NCBI GenBank assembly: GCA_021186555.1
Contig: JAJKFL010000004.1
Location: 22,720,406-22,784,405, forward strand
DNA length: 64,000 bases
Origin: Reticulitermes speratus
Taxonomy: Eukaryota; Arthropoda; Insecta; Blattodea; Rhinotermitidae
Direction: 5' to 3'
The stretch's first letter is position 1. Each line of letters begins with the position of its first letter. The notes beneath the pieces are model-generated. The model saw nothing but the letters and a program-made list of their open reading frames with translations. It did no database searches and was not told the origin of the DNA. Made by a program: the position numbers and the translations under genes. This document shows, one piece after another, positions 46,661 to 58,324 of the stretch.

Positions 46661-47674
46661 ATTCTCTGCAACACACCGATTTGTCTGAAATTTTCCTGAA
46701 CTTTTGTTACAGTAACAATAATACAAGAGGTAAAAATCCGCTATGTTAATATATTAATGTACGTTGTTGGTGACGTACTTCACGCAGCCCAGTATTTATT
46801 GCAAGAATCATATCTTCATTCCTGCGGCACATTTGTCATTTCCGCAGTTGCGGCTGGTGTTGAATTTGTCATAGGAGACATTCTCGCCGTGTTATGCAAA
46901 TTAGTTACGTTTTAAGTCACTGGACTGACTTCGTGTAACAATACTTCCTGGACTACGGAACAGGTGTTGGTCTTTCAATATTTACTCCTACACTGTTGAG
47001 GAAGGTTCGGATCCGTTACGTTCTGTTTATGCATATTTTCTGCTGTAAGGTTGATAAAGTACATGGCGTAATATACGAGTATATGTGCCTGAGCCTTTTT
47101 AAGCATGTTTCAAATACATTTATTCATGAGAACAATTTAGGCTACTATGTGAAAGTGATCGCCTCAAGAAAAAGTATGAAGTTGGGGCAGGAAAAGAATG
47201 AACACATATTTCCCCCTTCCATCTCTGTATCAGCAGCCTCTCCTCTGCGTACCTTACTCATTCCGAGCAGTTTCTCCTGCTGCTGTGGCTTTCGTTTCCA
47301 CTACGAACACCTTCACTATGAGTTCTTGGTTTGTTAACTGATACTGAAGAAAGGACGACGTGCAAGGTACGTGAGGTTGGGGAGAAGGCGGCCATTTTGA
47401 ACTCATAACAGCCGTGTTTATTCTTTCCTTAACCCGACTATAGTTCTGAAGTGACATTTGAGTGCTAAGCGTCATTTTCAGCAATCATTTTAATCAACAC
47501 TTAATATTCTAAAAGTCTCGGTTTCGGACTTGGAACAGAATATAATATTGTATTGTGCAGAAACCTGTTGTTCTGGAACTCAGCCCCTTACTCATCAGTA
47601 GAATGTTGTTTATTCGTTTGTTACATAACGACACTAGCAACACAGATTATATAGAATAGTGCATACAGGATTTT
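46166..47674. other. Unannotated DNA with two (TTA)n microsatellites
   Basis: TTA runs at 46440-46472 and 46618-46660. No gene or element recognised. Confidence 0.5.
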
Positions 47675-47945
47675 GTAGGGAGACCTGAGGGAAGGAAACC
47701 ACTTGGAAGACCTAGGCGTAGATGGGAGGATAATATTAAGATGTATCTTCAAGAAGTGGGATGGGATGGCGTGGACTGGATTGATATGGCTCAGGATAGG
47801 GACAGGTGGCGGGTTCTTGTGAATGAGGTAATGAACTTTCGGGTTCCGTAAAACGCTGGGAGTTTCTTGACTAACTGACGACCTGCTAGCCCTTCAAGAA
47901 GGATTGTGCTCCATGGAGTTATTTAGAGTTAGTCAGTTAGTGCTG
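47675..47945 (+). pseudogene. Non-LTR RT C-terminal remnant (type M)
   Basis: GGAAACCACTTGGAAGACC, GATGGGAGGATAATATTAAG and ATGGCGTGGACTGGATTGAT read as [13 protein letters not shown] and [13 protein letters not shown] with one frameshift. It runs through the usual end of the ORF into the 3' region (CTGCTAGCCCTTCAAGAAGG). Confidence 0.72.
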
Positions 47946-48845
47946 TCGCTATAATAACGCCTTAAAATAGACCACGACTGCATCCGTCCATGTTCACCCG
48001 TGATCATTATTTATAAAGTGCACAACATCCGATATTTGGTCTATACGATCTAAACAATGTTCTGACAAATCAGGGTCAGAAAATGCGTGCTTTTTAATGC
48101 CATATCGTTTAGAGTGTTTTTCCCAAACAAAAAATGGTACTGCATAACCCGTAACTTCATTCTTTTGTCTAAGTAGCACAATTTTTTTTCTGTCTTCTCC
48201 TAACTTCTTTGTCAAGTGGCTAGTATTTCTCCATCAAATTCGATAAGTCCAGGATATAAATCCAGCCCCAGAACGAGGCTAAACTCTCTGAAGCTGGCCG
48301 TGTTTGCTTGATGTTCCTAGAATCAAACCTTATAATGTCCATACCGCCGTCTTTCCAGTCCGTTTAGTTTCCTCCAACACAAAATCCTGTCATTTTGTGC
48401 CACGCGACTTAATTAGAACGCCTTGTTTAAAAAACAAAACTTATTTACTCCTCACTTAAGAGAATGGTTTGCAGAAAACAGCAAAATGTAGAGTTTAACT
48501 GGTCTATTCAGCGTTGCTAAATGTGTAACCACCTAGTATTGCAGTGATTTTTAAATTTTTGTATCCAGAGCCTATTATTTCTCTCTGAAGGTTCATCGTT
48601 CATTCTCTTCCCCATAATATCAAATCCTCTGTTCTTAAGGGTATTCCTTTAACACTTGCTGTTAAAAACGTATTTATTTTTAATCGGATGTTATCGACTA
48701 AAGAGGGTTTGCGAAATTATATCGAAAAACATGAAATATGAAAACCAATTTTTATGAAAATAATTTCCATATATACCTATCTGACTTTCTGGGCGAATAA
48801 GCTGAGAGCTGAATAATTATTTCGGTCAATTCTAAACCCTTACTT
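47946..48845. other. Unannotated DNA
   Basis: Nothing recognised. Confidence 0.4.
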
Positions 48846-49115
48846 TCGGTTCTGACGATAGCTCAATCGGTGTAGTGACAACGTTACAGAGTAGACAAAA
48901 GAGGAATCGGGCTTAGATTCCCGACAGAGGCAACAAAGCTGTATCTTTTTCAAAGCTTTCAAACCAGCTCTGGCGCCAACCTATCTTCCTACTCAGTGGA
49001 TACCGGGACACTTTCCTTGGGACCTAAGCAAGTGAGACCCTGAACTGACCACTCACCCCATCTAGTGGTAAGGTTAAGAATGCCTCCACTCCCCATACAC
49101 CTACATAGCATGGTG
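48846..49115 (+). mobile_element. SINE family A, diverged copy
   Basis: GACGATAGCTCAATCGGTGT (A box), GGCTTAGATTCCCGAC (B box), AAACCAGCTCTGGCGCCAAC, ACTGACCACTCACCCCATC and TAGTGGTAAGGTTAAG. Confidence 0.75.
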
Positions 49116-50027
49116 CTGAATTAAACAGAGGGATTCCTTTGGCTTACCATTATTATAAAGGCCTCTAAGTACATATTTAGAGCCGCAGGAAGTGTTCTTA
49201 GCGTCCAAGCACTATGGTTATCATCAAAAGCCTGTTTGGGTTGGTATCGTCTTTCAGTGGAAATCTACGTGTATGGTGCAGATACGCTTTTATTTTTTGT
49301 ACAAAAATAACTTAGCCCGATGCATATGACGCAAAACAAGCAGCAGGGGGCCTTTGTAGACCCCCCATCGAGTCTTCCAGCATGGTTCTTAAGTGGGCCT
49401 CTTTTTACTATCAAACCGTTACCACAGAGCTGAAATTACATGTAATAAAGTATACACCGGTCAAGCAAAAAATGTAAAACTGTGCAGACAAATATAGCAG
49501 CATTCTGAGAGTTTCTACGAATATTATTTCATGTTATTGTTGGTCGTTATTCCTTTATTTTATGTCCTTGATTTTAATGGCAGTGTCTCCCACTGTGCAT
49601 TGCATCTAACGGTCATAATTTGGAAGATTTTGTGTATAAATTGTAAAGCAGTCCTCTTTTAAGGTGAACAAAAATTAACCATAGGATATAAGTATTTATT
49701 TTACTTGTAGTTAAAGCAGAAGTGTCTCTGAATTTTGCGTTACCTTTACTAAGGTTTTCCCTTTAGTTCGTCTATGTAGTGCGATGAAATTTATCACTCC
49801 TCTAAAATCCTTAAATACGTGGGAATTTGATCAAATCTCAGCCGCAGTTAATGCCGTACAACCTACAAGCCTATAGTTGAAAGAGTGTCGTATTGTCACC
49901 ATAGAATTCAGAAGACCTGAAAGTACGTAATGTAAAAGTAACAAATTTTGAAGTTAAAATATTACCGATCATAATTTTTAATATGTTTTCATTTTTAAAC
50001 TTGCCCCAAAGCGCTCAAAGTTTTCCG
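49116..50027. other. Unannotated DNA
   Basis: Nothing recognised. Confidence 0.4.
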
Positions 50028-50140
50028 GAACCCAACTATCCTGTACCAAATGGGTACCGGAAACAATTTCCTCGGCGAAGAAAGTGGCTGGAGCGTGAAG
50101 CTCACCACACACGTCGATTTTTTACAGAGGTTAAGAATGC
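50028..50140 (+). mobile_element. SINE family A, internal fragment
   Basis: AACCCAACTATCCTGTACC, AATGGGTACCGGAAAC, GCGTGAAGCTCACCACACAC and AGAGGTTAAGAATGC. Confidence 0.6.
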
Positions 50141-50469
50141 TTGGATCAATCTATCTAATTCGCAATATTTCTCCCAGGGAATGTCACTTAATTAAGCACG
50201 GGGACAATTTTAAATTTCTTTGCTTACTGAACAAGTATTGTGCTACTAAAATTTCGGGTACGTGAGTGCACAGTGCTCTATTATAGGCCTGTTGATTATG
50301 AACGACACTATTTAGTTTTTTCATCTGAAAAATTAACATACTCGGACACTTTCGCAAACAAGAAAATTTCCCATAATATTAAACCATTTTTAAAAAAATA
50401 CAGTGTTTACGTTAATTTACAAGTGATTAAATAAGTAACATACTACATGCAGCAGAGTCCTTAAGAGGC

Positions 50470-50660
50470 TAATAGTTCCTCAGCTGCTTAAGAAATTCAC
50501 CGTATTTTAGGGAACCCGAAGGTTCATTACCAATGTTCCTCATCCTGCGCCAGAGAAATCCAGTCCACGCCCTCCCATCCTATTTATTTGAAGATCCACT
50601 TAGTATCCTTCCTTCTGCGCCCAGGTCTTGCCAATGACCTCTTTCCTTCAGGTTTCCTCC
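50470..50660 (-). pseudogene. Non-LTR RT C-terminal remnant (type M), minus strand
   Basis: Reverse complement gives GAAGGAAAGAGGTCATTGGC, AAGACCTGGGCGCAGAAGG and GGGCGTGGACTGGATTTCTC, parallel to the fragment at 47.7 kb. Frames are broken. Confidence 0.65.
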
Positions 50661-51119
50661 ACCAAACCCCTGTATGTATTTCTCTTATCCACCTTATGTG
50701 CTGCATCATCTGCCCATCCCATGTTCCTTAATTTGATCATCTTTATGAAATTATTGAAGCTTGACAAGTGATTTTAAGTAATTAACTTTGCGTAAGAGAT
50801 ATTTTATTGAGAACCTGGTAGTTGCTTATTTGACCAGTAAATTCTCCGCCTCTTGTAGAACCCAAACTTTTAATTGTTTTGTACGTAAGAGATTACCATT
50901 GGTTCCTCTCATTAGCCAGCTGAATCCATTCCACGCCCTTTTCCATGAAGTTTAATTTCAGTCATTTTTAGGTCTCTTAAATGGCTCCTTAATTCTTTAT
51001 TTTTCAGCTTACAGTTTTTTTACGCATTTATTGCTGCCTTAAGTGCCACATGTCATGCTATTCATCGCCCTTGGTTTTTATAAACGTAATAGTTGTTGGT
51101 AGTAACCTTGATTTTATGC
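50661..51119. other. Unannotated DNA
   Basis: Nothing recognised. Confidence 0.4.
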
Positions 51120-51542
51120 TTATTTCTTTAAAATTTTATATTTCATGATTATTATTCTTATATTTTTATTTTCATTCAATTGTTCTATTTCTACTTTTAT
51201 TATTTTTATTTATTTCAATAGTTATTTGTAATTCCCTCTTTAATTAATACATTCCTTTATTTGGTTTACCTCTCTTCCTTGTTATTGCTGCATTCAATAC
51301 ATTTTTCTCCCATTTTTCTCACCCTGCTTCACCGGCAGCAACTTGGCCACCCTGAGATCGGCTCTCATCCAGGTATCCCACTAGCCACTTTACATGTCTC
51401 TCCCCCCCCCCCCCAACCTCACACTGTTTTGATTTTTTCTTCTTCTAATTTATTTATTTATTTTTATTTTTATTTTTTATTCTTGGTTTATTTTATTTTA
51501 TTATTTTGCTTATCTTAATTTTCCTCCCTTACTGTTACTCTG

Positions 51543-51579
<37 letters not shown>

Positions 51580-51890
51580 TTCCAGCTGTCTTAGCTGATT
51601 GCATTCTCGGTACCCCTAGCTCCTTTACGTTGTCTCTATCCACCCCTCTCTCACCCTTGTTCTACCCTATTGGCTGTCATCAAGCCTACTGATTGCTACC
51701 CCGCGCGCACTTTCCATGAATCTACGTTATAGGTTGCTGGCTCTCTTTCTTGCCTACTCGGACTCTCGACCCGTGAAGATGGGACCGATACGTTGTCCTG
51801 AAATGTCCGTAAACAATTACCATAGGACGCTGCGTAATATCCCAGAAGAGAGCAGATCTTTTGTTGGTAGTAGTTATGTAACCTCGCTGT
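51120..51890 (+). mobile_element. Penelope-type repeat, plus copy
   Basis: The part from about 51490 aligns with the reverse complement of 55725-56080: TTTTCCAGCTGTCTTAGCTG, TTCTCGGTACCCC, TTGGCTGTCATCA, CTACTCGGACTCTCGACCCG and TGAAATGTCCGTAAACAATT. The T-rich 51120-51500 half is similar in composition on the other copy but less clearly homologous. It holds a hammerhead-like block at 51771-51804, a C13 run (51402-51414) and an (AT)n run (51547-51577). Boundaries are approximate. Confidence 0.65.
51771..51804 (+). ncRNA. Degenerate hammerhead-like core
   Basis: CCCGTGAAGATGGGAC, loop, GTCCTGAAATG. UGAAGA fits core positions 4-9 and GGGAC/GTCCT stem II, but position 3 is G instead of C. Confidence 0.4.
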
Positions 51891-52121
51891 TAGTATCAAA
51901 GAATATCAAGGATGTTTCAAAATAAATTATTCAGTGAAATGTGTCAGGTGACATCTTAACTGAAGAGTTCCCAGCGAAACATCCTGTGTATCGTCGAATT
52001 ATGTGGTAATTGATGAATGATAAATTGGAAAAGATTTGGAAAAAGCGAAAATAGCATTATTGTGGTACTGTACCGAAATTTGTTTGGAAGGAATGAAGAA
52101 AGCGACGATAAATCTCAATCA
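51891..52121. other. Unannotated DNA
   Basis: Nothing recognised. Confidence 0.4.
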
Positions 52122-52129
52122 GTATAGCC

Positions 52130-52410
52130 CAGTGTTTCCCAACTAGTGTTGCGCAGATAATCGTTAGGGGTTCCGCGAGAAATCGTGGAATAAACACATA
52201 AAAATTTTGAAATAGCTCGAAAAATTCCAAATATTCCTCTAAATATCGCTGAAATTTTTGTCCGGCAATTGGCAGAACAGAAGTAATCTCCGTGCGCCAC
52301 CAACTGCTTCTTTGTTTTCTGGTCTGTAAACGTTTTCATAGGTGGGAGTTCCTCGGGATATGAAACAATACTTTAGGGCTTCCTTCATGGCAAAAGTTTG
52401 GGAAACGTTG
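52130..52410. mobile_element. Non-autonomous hAT-like element H2 (281 bp)
   Basis: It starts CAGTGTTTCCCAACTAG and ends AGTTTGGGAAACGTTG. A perfect 8-bp duplication, GTATAGCC, flanks it (52122-52129 and 52411-52418). The ends resemble those of H1, so the same transposase could have moved both. No coding frame. Confidence 0.88.
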
Positions 52411-52418
52411 GTATAGCC

Positions 52419-53154
52419 GATGTTCCTGGCAAAATGTGAAGCAGAGAACTCCCGAATACAAGTACAGCTTAGGTCAGCCTATTGCCCTCAGGTCTTCTCT
52501 CGGGTGAAGTGTTAATTTGGCCCTCAGTTATAAAGAAAATTTGATTGTGAATTTTTCGTTGGACTTTGTGAAAATTAATCACATTATTAGTGAACTCTGC
52601 AACGTATGGTGTACAGGGTCTGCCTGAGGCTTAAGTTACTTGAACGGTGCATGTATGAATTTAGTGCGTAGCTGCTTTCATGTCCTTCGAGTGATATGCA
52701 CACAAGACTGTTTGATATTTGGTCCGATAAGAGAGGATTCGTGCTGTGACGCGTTATGCTTCCCTCTCCCTGTGTAGGCTTATATGTTAATATCATTATC
52801 TACAACATAAAATTTCCGTTCTACGTCAGATTATTCTACACCCAGCAAGCAACCATTGACACGAAATTACTGAGTGATACCGTAAAGCAACCGGTTTCCT
52901 GTTTTTAGGGCAACCATTTCCACGAATGATATATGTTTGCTGCTGTAAATTGTTAACAGTTTTGTCATGTAGTGTAACGCGGTCATAAACTGAAATGCAG
53001 TCTATTTGAGCTTGCACTGGGAGCCGCCTCTTCCAACTAATTTTTCAGGATTACTGAATTTTGTATATAAAATGTTATAAAAATGTTTTGAGCTGTAGTT
53101 TCCACATGTCTTTGAGCATAATCCTGTACGTAGGTAGAAACATATTGGTCCTTA
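52419..53154. other. Unannotated DNA
   Basis: Nothing recognised. Confidence 0.4.
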
Positions 53155-53560
53155 TGTAAACAAGATAGGCACTGTACCTATAACGTAACATTATGGCGCG
53201 GTTGCTTAACCACTGTTGCAGTGCATAGGCAACAATGCGTTCCCTGTGTATTATTCAGCTGCATGTCACTGTTAAGAGTATAGAAATGCTGATTGTTGCA
53301 CAAAAATGCACTTATGGCCTATTTATGTCACCGGCAAGAAAGACAGGTACTTGGGTCTTCACGTAAAGTGCCAGATATTGGTAACAGATTTTAATCAGAG
53401 CTAGAGTTTCTCGACAGATTTTCGTACAATTCCCCAATATCAAATTTCACGGAAATCCGTCCAGTGGGAGCCGCGCTGATACATGCGGACAGACAGAATG
53501 ACAGACGGACGGACATGACGAAGCTAACAGGCGCTTTTCGCGACTATTAGAAAGCACACA
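53155..53560 (+). mobile_element. Dispersed repeat E, internally deleted copy
   Basis: ACAAGATAGGCACTGTACC, TATAACGTAACATTATGGCG, AATTTCACGGAAATCCGTCC, AGTGGGAGCCGCGCTGATAC, GGACAGACAGAATGACAGAC and CGCTTTTCGCGACTATTAG match 61975-62540. The middle is replaced or diverged. Confidence 0.75.
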
Positions 53561-53715
53561 ATAAATTTCTTCTTTACTTGTGACAGTACGTGTTCTTTTA
53601 TAGCAGCAGTTGATGCAGTATTTGATACTCATGCATGTGGAATGGCTGTCGGTTAATTTAATAACATTTTCTCGGGAGCAGGCTCTAGGTTACTTAGCAT
53701 CAAATAGAGAATAAT

Positions 53716-53975
53716 TGGCCGATCCCGGTGGCCTTGCGGTCTAAGGCATAAGTCTGAAGCCGTTTGATTTGCTGGGATCGAGGTTTCGAATCCCGCTGAG
53801 GGTATGGATGTTTATCTCTTGTGTTTGTTGTGTGTTGTGTAGGTAGCGGCCTCTGTGATGAGCTAATCACTCGTTTAGAGGAGTCCTACCGGGTGTGTGT
53901 CCAATTATGTGTGATGTAGAAACCTAAATAATGAGGCGGCCTAGGCCCAGTTGGATTGTTGCGCCACAGAAAAGA
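53716..53975 (+). mobile_element. SINE family C, plus copy
   Basis: GGCCGATCCCGGTGGCCTTG, TTTGCTGGGATCGAGG, B box TTTCGAATCCCGCTG, GTTTGTTGTGTGTTGTG and GAGGAGTCCTACCGGGTG. The flanks AGAGAATAATTG and AGAGATAATTG form an imperfect duplication. Confidence 0.88.
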
Positions 53976-54345
53976 AAGAGATAATTGTGAGTGATGAATT
54001 GAGGTCTGAAAGTATTTGATTTATAAACGAAGTTAAACCATGAAAAGTCTTATTCAGAAGATTCGACCTCCGCTGAAAATGAAACCGTAGGATTTTCCGA
54101 AAAATATTGAGACAATCAGTCCCAGCCTTCGTTTTTCTTGACTATTCCAATTATATATTATCTTAAATAATTTTTAGGAACTGGTTCTCCTAGCAATGAG
54201 CTGGCATTTCAACCTACACGAAAGAAATAAAAACGTGTTCCAACTATTGTAACTGTTTCGAATTTCGAAGGGGAAACTAATTTTGTAGAAGACTAAAACG
54301 AGCATTCTCTTCCTTTGGGGAATAACGCTGCGTCAATGGGTAACC
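53976..54345. other. Unannotated DNA
   Basis: Nothing recognised. Confidence 0.4.
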
Positions 54346-54354
54346 GGATCCCAG

Positions 54355-54390
54355 CGTTTCGAGGCAGGTATTATCCTCATCATCAAAGAC
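54355..54390 (-). ncRNA. Degenerate hammerhead-like core
   Basis: Minus strand TTGATGA, then TGAGG...CCTC and GAAACG. Position 3 is U; the rest of the core is kept. Possible Penelope-type remnant. Confidence 0.4.
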
Positions 54391-55521
54391 CGAAATGTCC
54401 AGGAACAATGACTATAGCGGGATTACATCCACAAAGTCCCTGTCATTTTACATGAAAACTTTCAGCACGAGTCTCACCAACCGTACGGGTTCTCTACCTC
54501 AGTCACATGATTGTAGCTACTGCGTAAGCACAAGAATAAAACATATTGGCACCTCAACTGCTCTGATTTGCAGAAACACACTGATCTATCCGCACACGAT
54601 TTCGCGCACTCTCCCGACTTGTGACATCAGCCTAGGCTTGCTAAGGTTACTTGCGTCTGAAGCTGGAGACTTTGTGGAATTAGTCCTGCTATACCCAGTG
54701 ACGCAGCGATGCGTCCCAGAAGAGCGGAATTCTCCGCTACACAGCTGAAAAAAACCTCAAAACTAGCACGATTATAAGGATTGTAGTTTAAGTGCGTTTT
54801 GACATACATGTCCTTCGGTCCATTGGTACTTTCGTCCAACCAAACTGAATTACCTACGGGAGAGAGCGGGAACCAGCGAAAAATACGGCTTCCCACACTG
54901 TCGCTAGCCAGCATTTAGGTGCTTCAGGAAATTAGTCAATGTGTCAAAGACTGATTTGAGCGATTGACGGATGCAATGATTTAGTTTTTGGTACGTAGCA
55001 CTTATTAATTCTTCTAAACTGAAATTCTTGTAAATTGTATATAACAAGCCACTTCCTACCTCATATAAAACTGTCTCCTTTTCCATTACAAACACCAGTG
55101 GTGTCTGTTTAGAAAAATAATCATTGTTGAGTGTGAGAATTGTACTAAACAAATACCTCGTGTGATCAGAGTGTATTGTTTTTAAATTTTACTGAAGGTG
55201 ATAAATATAATTACAAGTGCCCTTTAAGACTTTAGAAGATGTTGGCCTGTTTGAAAATATTATCTCATTATTCTCCAAAGCGAGGAAAACAAACCATGAA
55301 ATCCTTAGTCACATTTTCCAGTGTAATAGCCTACCAATATGCTTTCTTAGATAGATTCTTATAGATTTCTTTGATCATAAAATCATTCAAACAGTTATCT
55401 CCGTGTCAAGCTAGTTCCTCGTCACAACAGCATCACACATCTCATGTTGCAGCTGGAGATACGGTCAGCCGACAAAGAGTGGATCTGGTGCGAGATAATT
55501 GATCGGCACGCTAACAGCTCG
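54391..55521. other. Unannotated DNA
   Basis: The plus-strand frame 54395-54748 (117 codons) has no recognisable domain. Confidence 0.4.
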
Positions 55522-55783
55522 CTCTAAATCAGTGTTATTCAAATTTTTTGTTCACTTACCCCCAGATATAATTTCTCTTCGACTTTGTACCCCCAAAGTT
55601 GTTGGTGCAAAATTCAAGTTATACATAATCTATAATCTACATCTAAAATAAGTTAAATAAATTACATCCAAAATAATGTCTTAAATAACAAGTTTTAAAT
55701 GAGAAAAGGAATCTTGATTTCAGGCTTCCGCCGCGATGTTGATGAAATCTGTGGTCTTCTGGGTCGTGTGGTAATTGTTTACC

Positions 55784-55821
55784 GACGTTTCGGGACAACA
55801 TATCAGTCCCATCCTCACGGG
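55784..55821 (-). ncRNA. Degenerate hammerhead-like core
   Basis: Minus strand CCCGTGAGGAT, stem GGGAC...GTCCC (5 bp, perfect), GAAACGTC. Position 3 is G, as in the 51.8-kb copy, so the change is ancestral to both. Confidence 0.45.
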
Positions 55822-56249
55822 TCAAGATTCCGAGTAGGAAAGAAAGCCTATAACATAGATACTGGCAAGCACGGCGGGGTAGCGAGACGTGTGATGTGAT
55901 GACAGCCAATTCGATGAGAGAGGGGGTGGATACAAACAACGTATAGCTGCTGGGGGTACCGAGAAAGCAAACAGCTAAGACAGTTGGAAAACATATATGG
56001 AATAGAATAACATGAAGGAGGAAAAAATAATGATAAATCTAGATAAATAAATTACAAATAAACCAACAGTAAAATTAAAAATATAAATGAATAAATTGTA
56101 AGAAAAAGGAGAATCAAGCTGTTAAATAACAAATATATTATTGCCTATCATATAGAAATTAATAAAGGAACAAACGTATTTTAGAAAAGCAAAATTATAT
56201 GGACTATGTGGAATAAAATGAAGCTAGTCGCCCAGATAAGAATCGCATA

Positions 56250-56250
<1 letters not shown>

Positions 56251-56287
<37 letters not shown>
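56251..56287. repeat. (AG)n microsatellite
   Basis: About 18 AG dinucleotides. Confidence 0.95.
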
Positions 56288-56291
<4 letters not shown>

Positions 56292-56482
56292 AAATGGCGT
56301 CCTAAATCGCATGTCCTTACATCCGGGTCTCTTGTGGCTAACCCTAAATCTGGCCCTGATTATTCATTGTTTATCATGAAATAATATATTTATTTATTTT
56401 TTTAATTTTACGTACCCCCTAAGATGTCTTCGCGTATCTCCGGGGGTACGCGTACCCCAGGTTGAATACCACTGCTCTAAAG

Positions 56483-57107
56483 TATATTGTGTTTTACGAA
56501 ACGTCACAAAAGGGTTCAGAATTGGACAGCCCTGGAGAGATTCTAGTGGCTGACTCATGCGAATGCTGTATTGAGCCGTGGAAATTGTGTGGAATATGAA
56601 CCGCGGAAAAGTTTATGGTGAACTGGGAGAGTATAGTGTTTCAAGAGGGACCCTCTTTTGTTGCGTTAGTTGGTTTTGTTCTTGACGAATTGTGTTACGC
56701 GCTGAATATGAGATTAGGAGTTTCTGCGGTCGCCAAGATATGCATTGTGGTAATCTGGGTTAGTGGCACCGCACAGTTTGATAGGTGGTTGTCAGTGTTT
56801 CAAAGAGACATGCTGCCTGCACATACAGTGCATGCTGTTTACGGTTTTGTTTTTCATTACTTATGGTTAAGGAAATAACAGAGAGATAAGCAACACGCAG
56901 AAGTAATGACGCTTCGTAGTTAAAGTGTAAGGTGAATGAAGTTAACTGGAGAATATGTACAGAAATATTAATTCAATTCCTAATTATCTTAGCCTTCTAC
57001 CCTTTCTTTATTTGAATATTAATAGTACGCCAGTAATAGTTGAGACATTCCGGAGACAATAGCAAAACACAAAATTATGTAAGAGTTAAAGAGCAAAATT
57101 GTCCTCT
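56483..57107. other. Unannotated DNA
   Basis: An 87-codon frame (56615-56878) lacks recognisable domains. Confidence 0.4.
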
Positions 57108-57380
57108 AGAGACCATGAAGGTGTATGGGGAAATGGATGTATAGCTCCACCCATTCGTAACGTTGAAAATGGATGGAAGTTAATGGTTAGTTTCACACAC
57201 TCGGTCTCTTTATCTCCGGATGAATGGTCCCCTTTATCATTGACTAGGAGACTGGATGGGCCCCAGAGCCGATCTGGACGCTGTTGAAGAGGGAAAAATA
57301 TCGTGCCGCTGTCGGTAAGTGAATACCACTTCTTCGGTTTTGCATCTTGTAGCTTAGTCACTATACCGACTGAGCTGTAT
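57108..57380 (-). mobile_element. SINE family A, minus copy
   Basis: CATGAAGGTGTATGGGGAAA, TATAGCTCCACCCATTCG, TAGTTTCACACACTCGG, AGACTGGATGGGCCCCAGAG, GATCTGGACGCTG and TAGTCACTATACCGACTGAG (reversed A box). Confidence 0.85.
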
Positions 57381-58324
57381 TTTTTGTACACCTCAACTAG
57401 TATTGTACCGGTGATTTATTCACGAAGTTTTAAATGAACTTGAAGTAAGAAACTAAATTCGCTTTGCGAGTAAACTTATTTAATGCTTGTGTATTATGCG
57501 ACGGTCACTTGGAAGACAAAGGACCAAAAAATGGCGATATTAAATTGTCCTCAGGAACGAACATCAAGATATGAGTATATAGGGCTGTCTGAGAACATAG
57601 TCCTTTAGTGGGTTTCTGCGAGTAATGATTGCGAATACCAGTTGTTTGTTTATATGATATCCTGGGAAGATTATGTCAGAGGTAGTTGATTTGGTGGTCA
57701 AAAGTCAGACTGTTAGCCATTTGATTTTACAAATTAAGTTATTCAGAAGAAAAGAATTAAGCTTAACATGTAACTACAACAGTTGTATGTACATTTTTCA
57801 CGAAAAGTAGAGGAAAAAGTGTAAAGAAGAAAAAGAGAATGAAATATCTGGAACAAATAGATAAGATAAGATGAAATGTATAGAAAAACAGGTGTGTGAC
57901 TTGTAGTGAAAGAGAAATCGGTGGAAGAGAAAATGGAGAACATGTTTCTTCATTGAAAAAGGTACTAGATGAAGAAGTTGGCAAGAAGATGCAAGGAAGT
58001 AATTTTTAGGCTGAGCAAATTTCGCAGTGAGATCCTGGAAAACCATGACAAGAGGGCCGTTGTCACCACGGTGTAGGGCGTCCTTAGGTTGCGGATGGAG
58101 GAGACGGTCTTCAGATGTAGAGTAGTTGCAAATATATTAATGTAGAAGTTGCGGACAGCCGACAAGGGGTGGTCCTCCAGGTTTTGGATTGGGCGAGTGG
58201 CTAACAGTTCCACTCCGTAAGAGCTTAATATCTGACGAACTGAAATGGGATACACATTCATGACGAAATTAAAAGCATATTGAACTCAGTGAATGCCTGC
58301 TACCATATGATCCATACTCTTTGT
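57381..58324. other. Unannotated DNA
   Basis: Several overlapping minus-strand ORFs (57743-58261) are shadows of one A-rich stretch; nothing recognised. Confidence 0.4.

Larger units (their letters stand above)
55717..56385 (-). mobile_element. Penelope-type repeat, minus copy nested in H3
   Basis: Read on the minus strand: AT-rich part, TTTTCCAACTGTCTTAGCTG, TTCTCGGTACCCCC, TTGGCTGTCATCA, CTACTCGGAATCTTGACCCG, then the hammerhead-like block and CCCAGAAGACCACAG, ATCAACATCGCGGCGGAAGC. Its outer end in H3 (about 55717) also recurs at 27236. (AG)n at 56251-56287 lies inside. Confidence 0.7.
55530..56474. mobile_element. Non-autonomous hAT-like element H3 with nested repeat
   Basis: It starts CAGTGTTATTCAAA and ends TTGAATACCACTG. 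The flanks CTCTAAAT (55522-55529) and CTCTAAAG (56475-56482) match at 7 of 8. Subterminal TACCCC words recur at both ends. The middle (about 55717-56385) is a minus copy of the Penelope-type repeat, so the original element was probably under 300 bp. Confidence 0.8.

Noticed and set aside
51120-56385. One giant composite transposon bounded by the opposed repeats
   Set aside because: The right copy lies inside an independent hAT-like element with its own duplication, so the pair arose by separate insertions.
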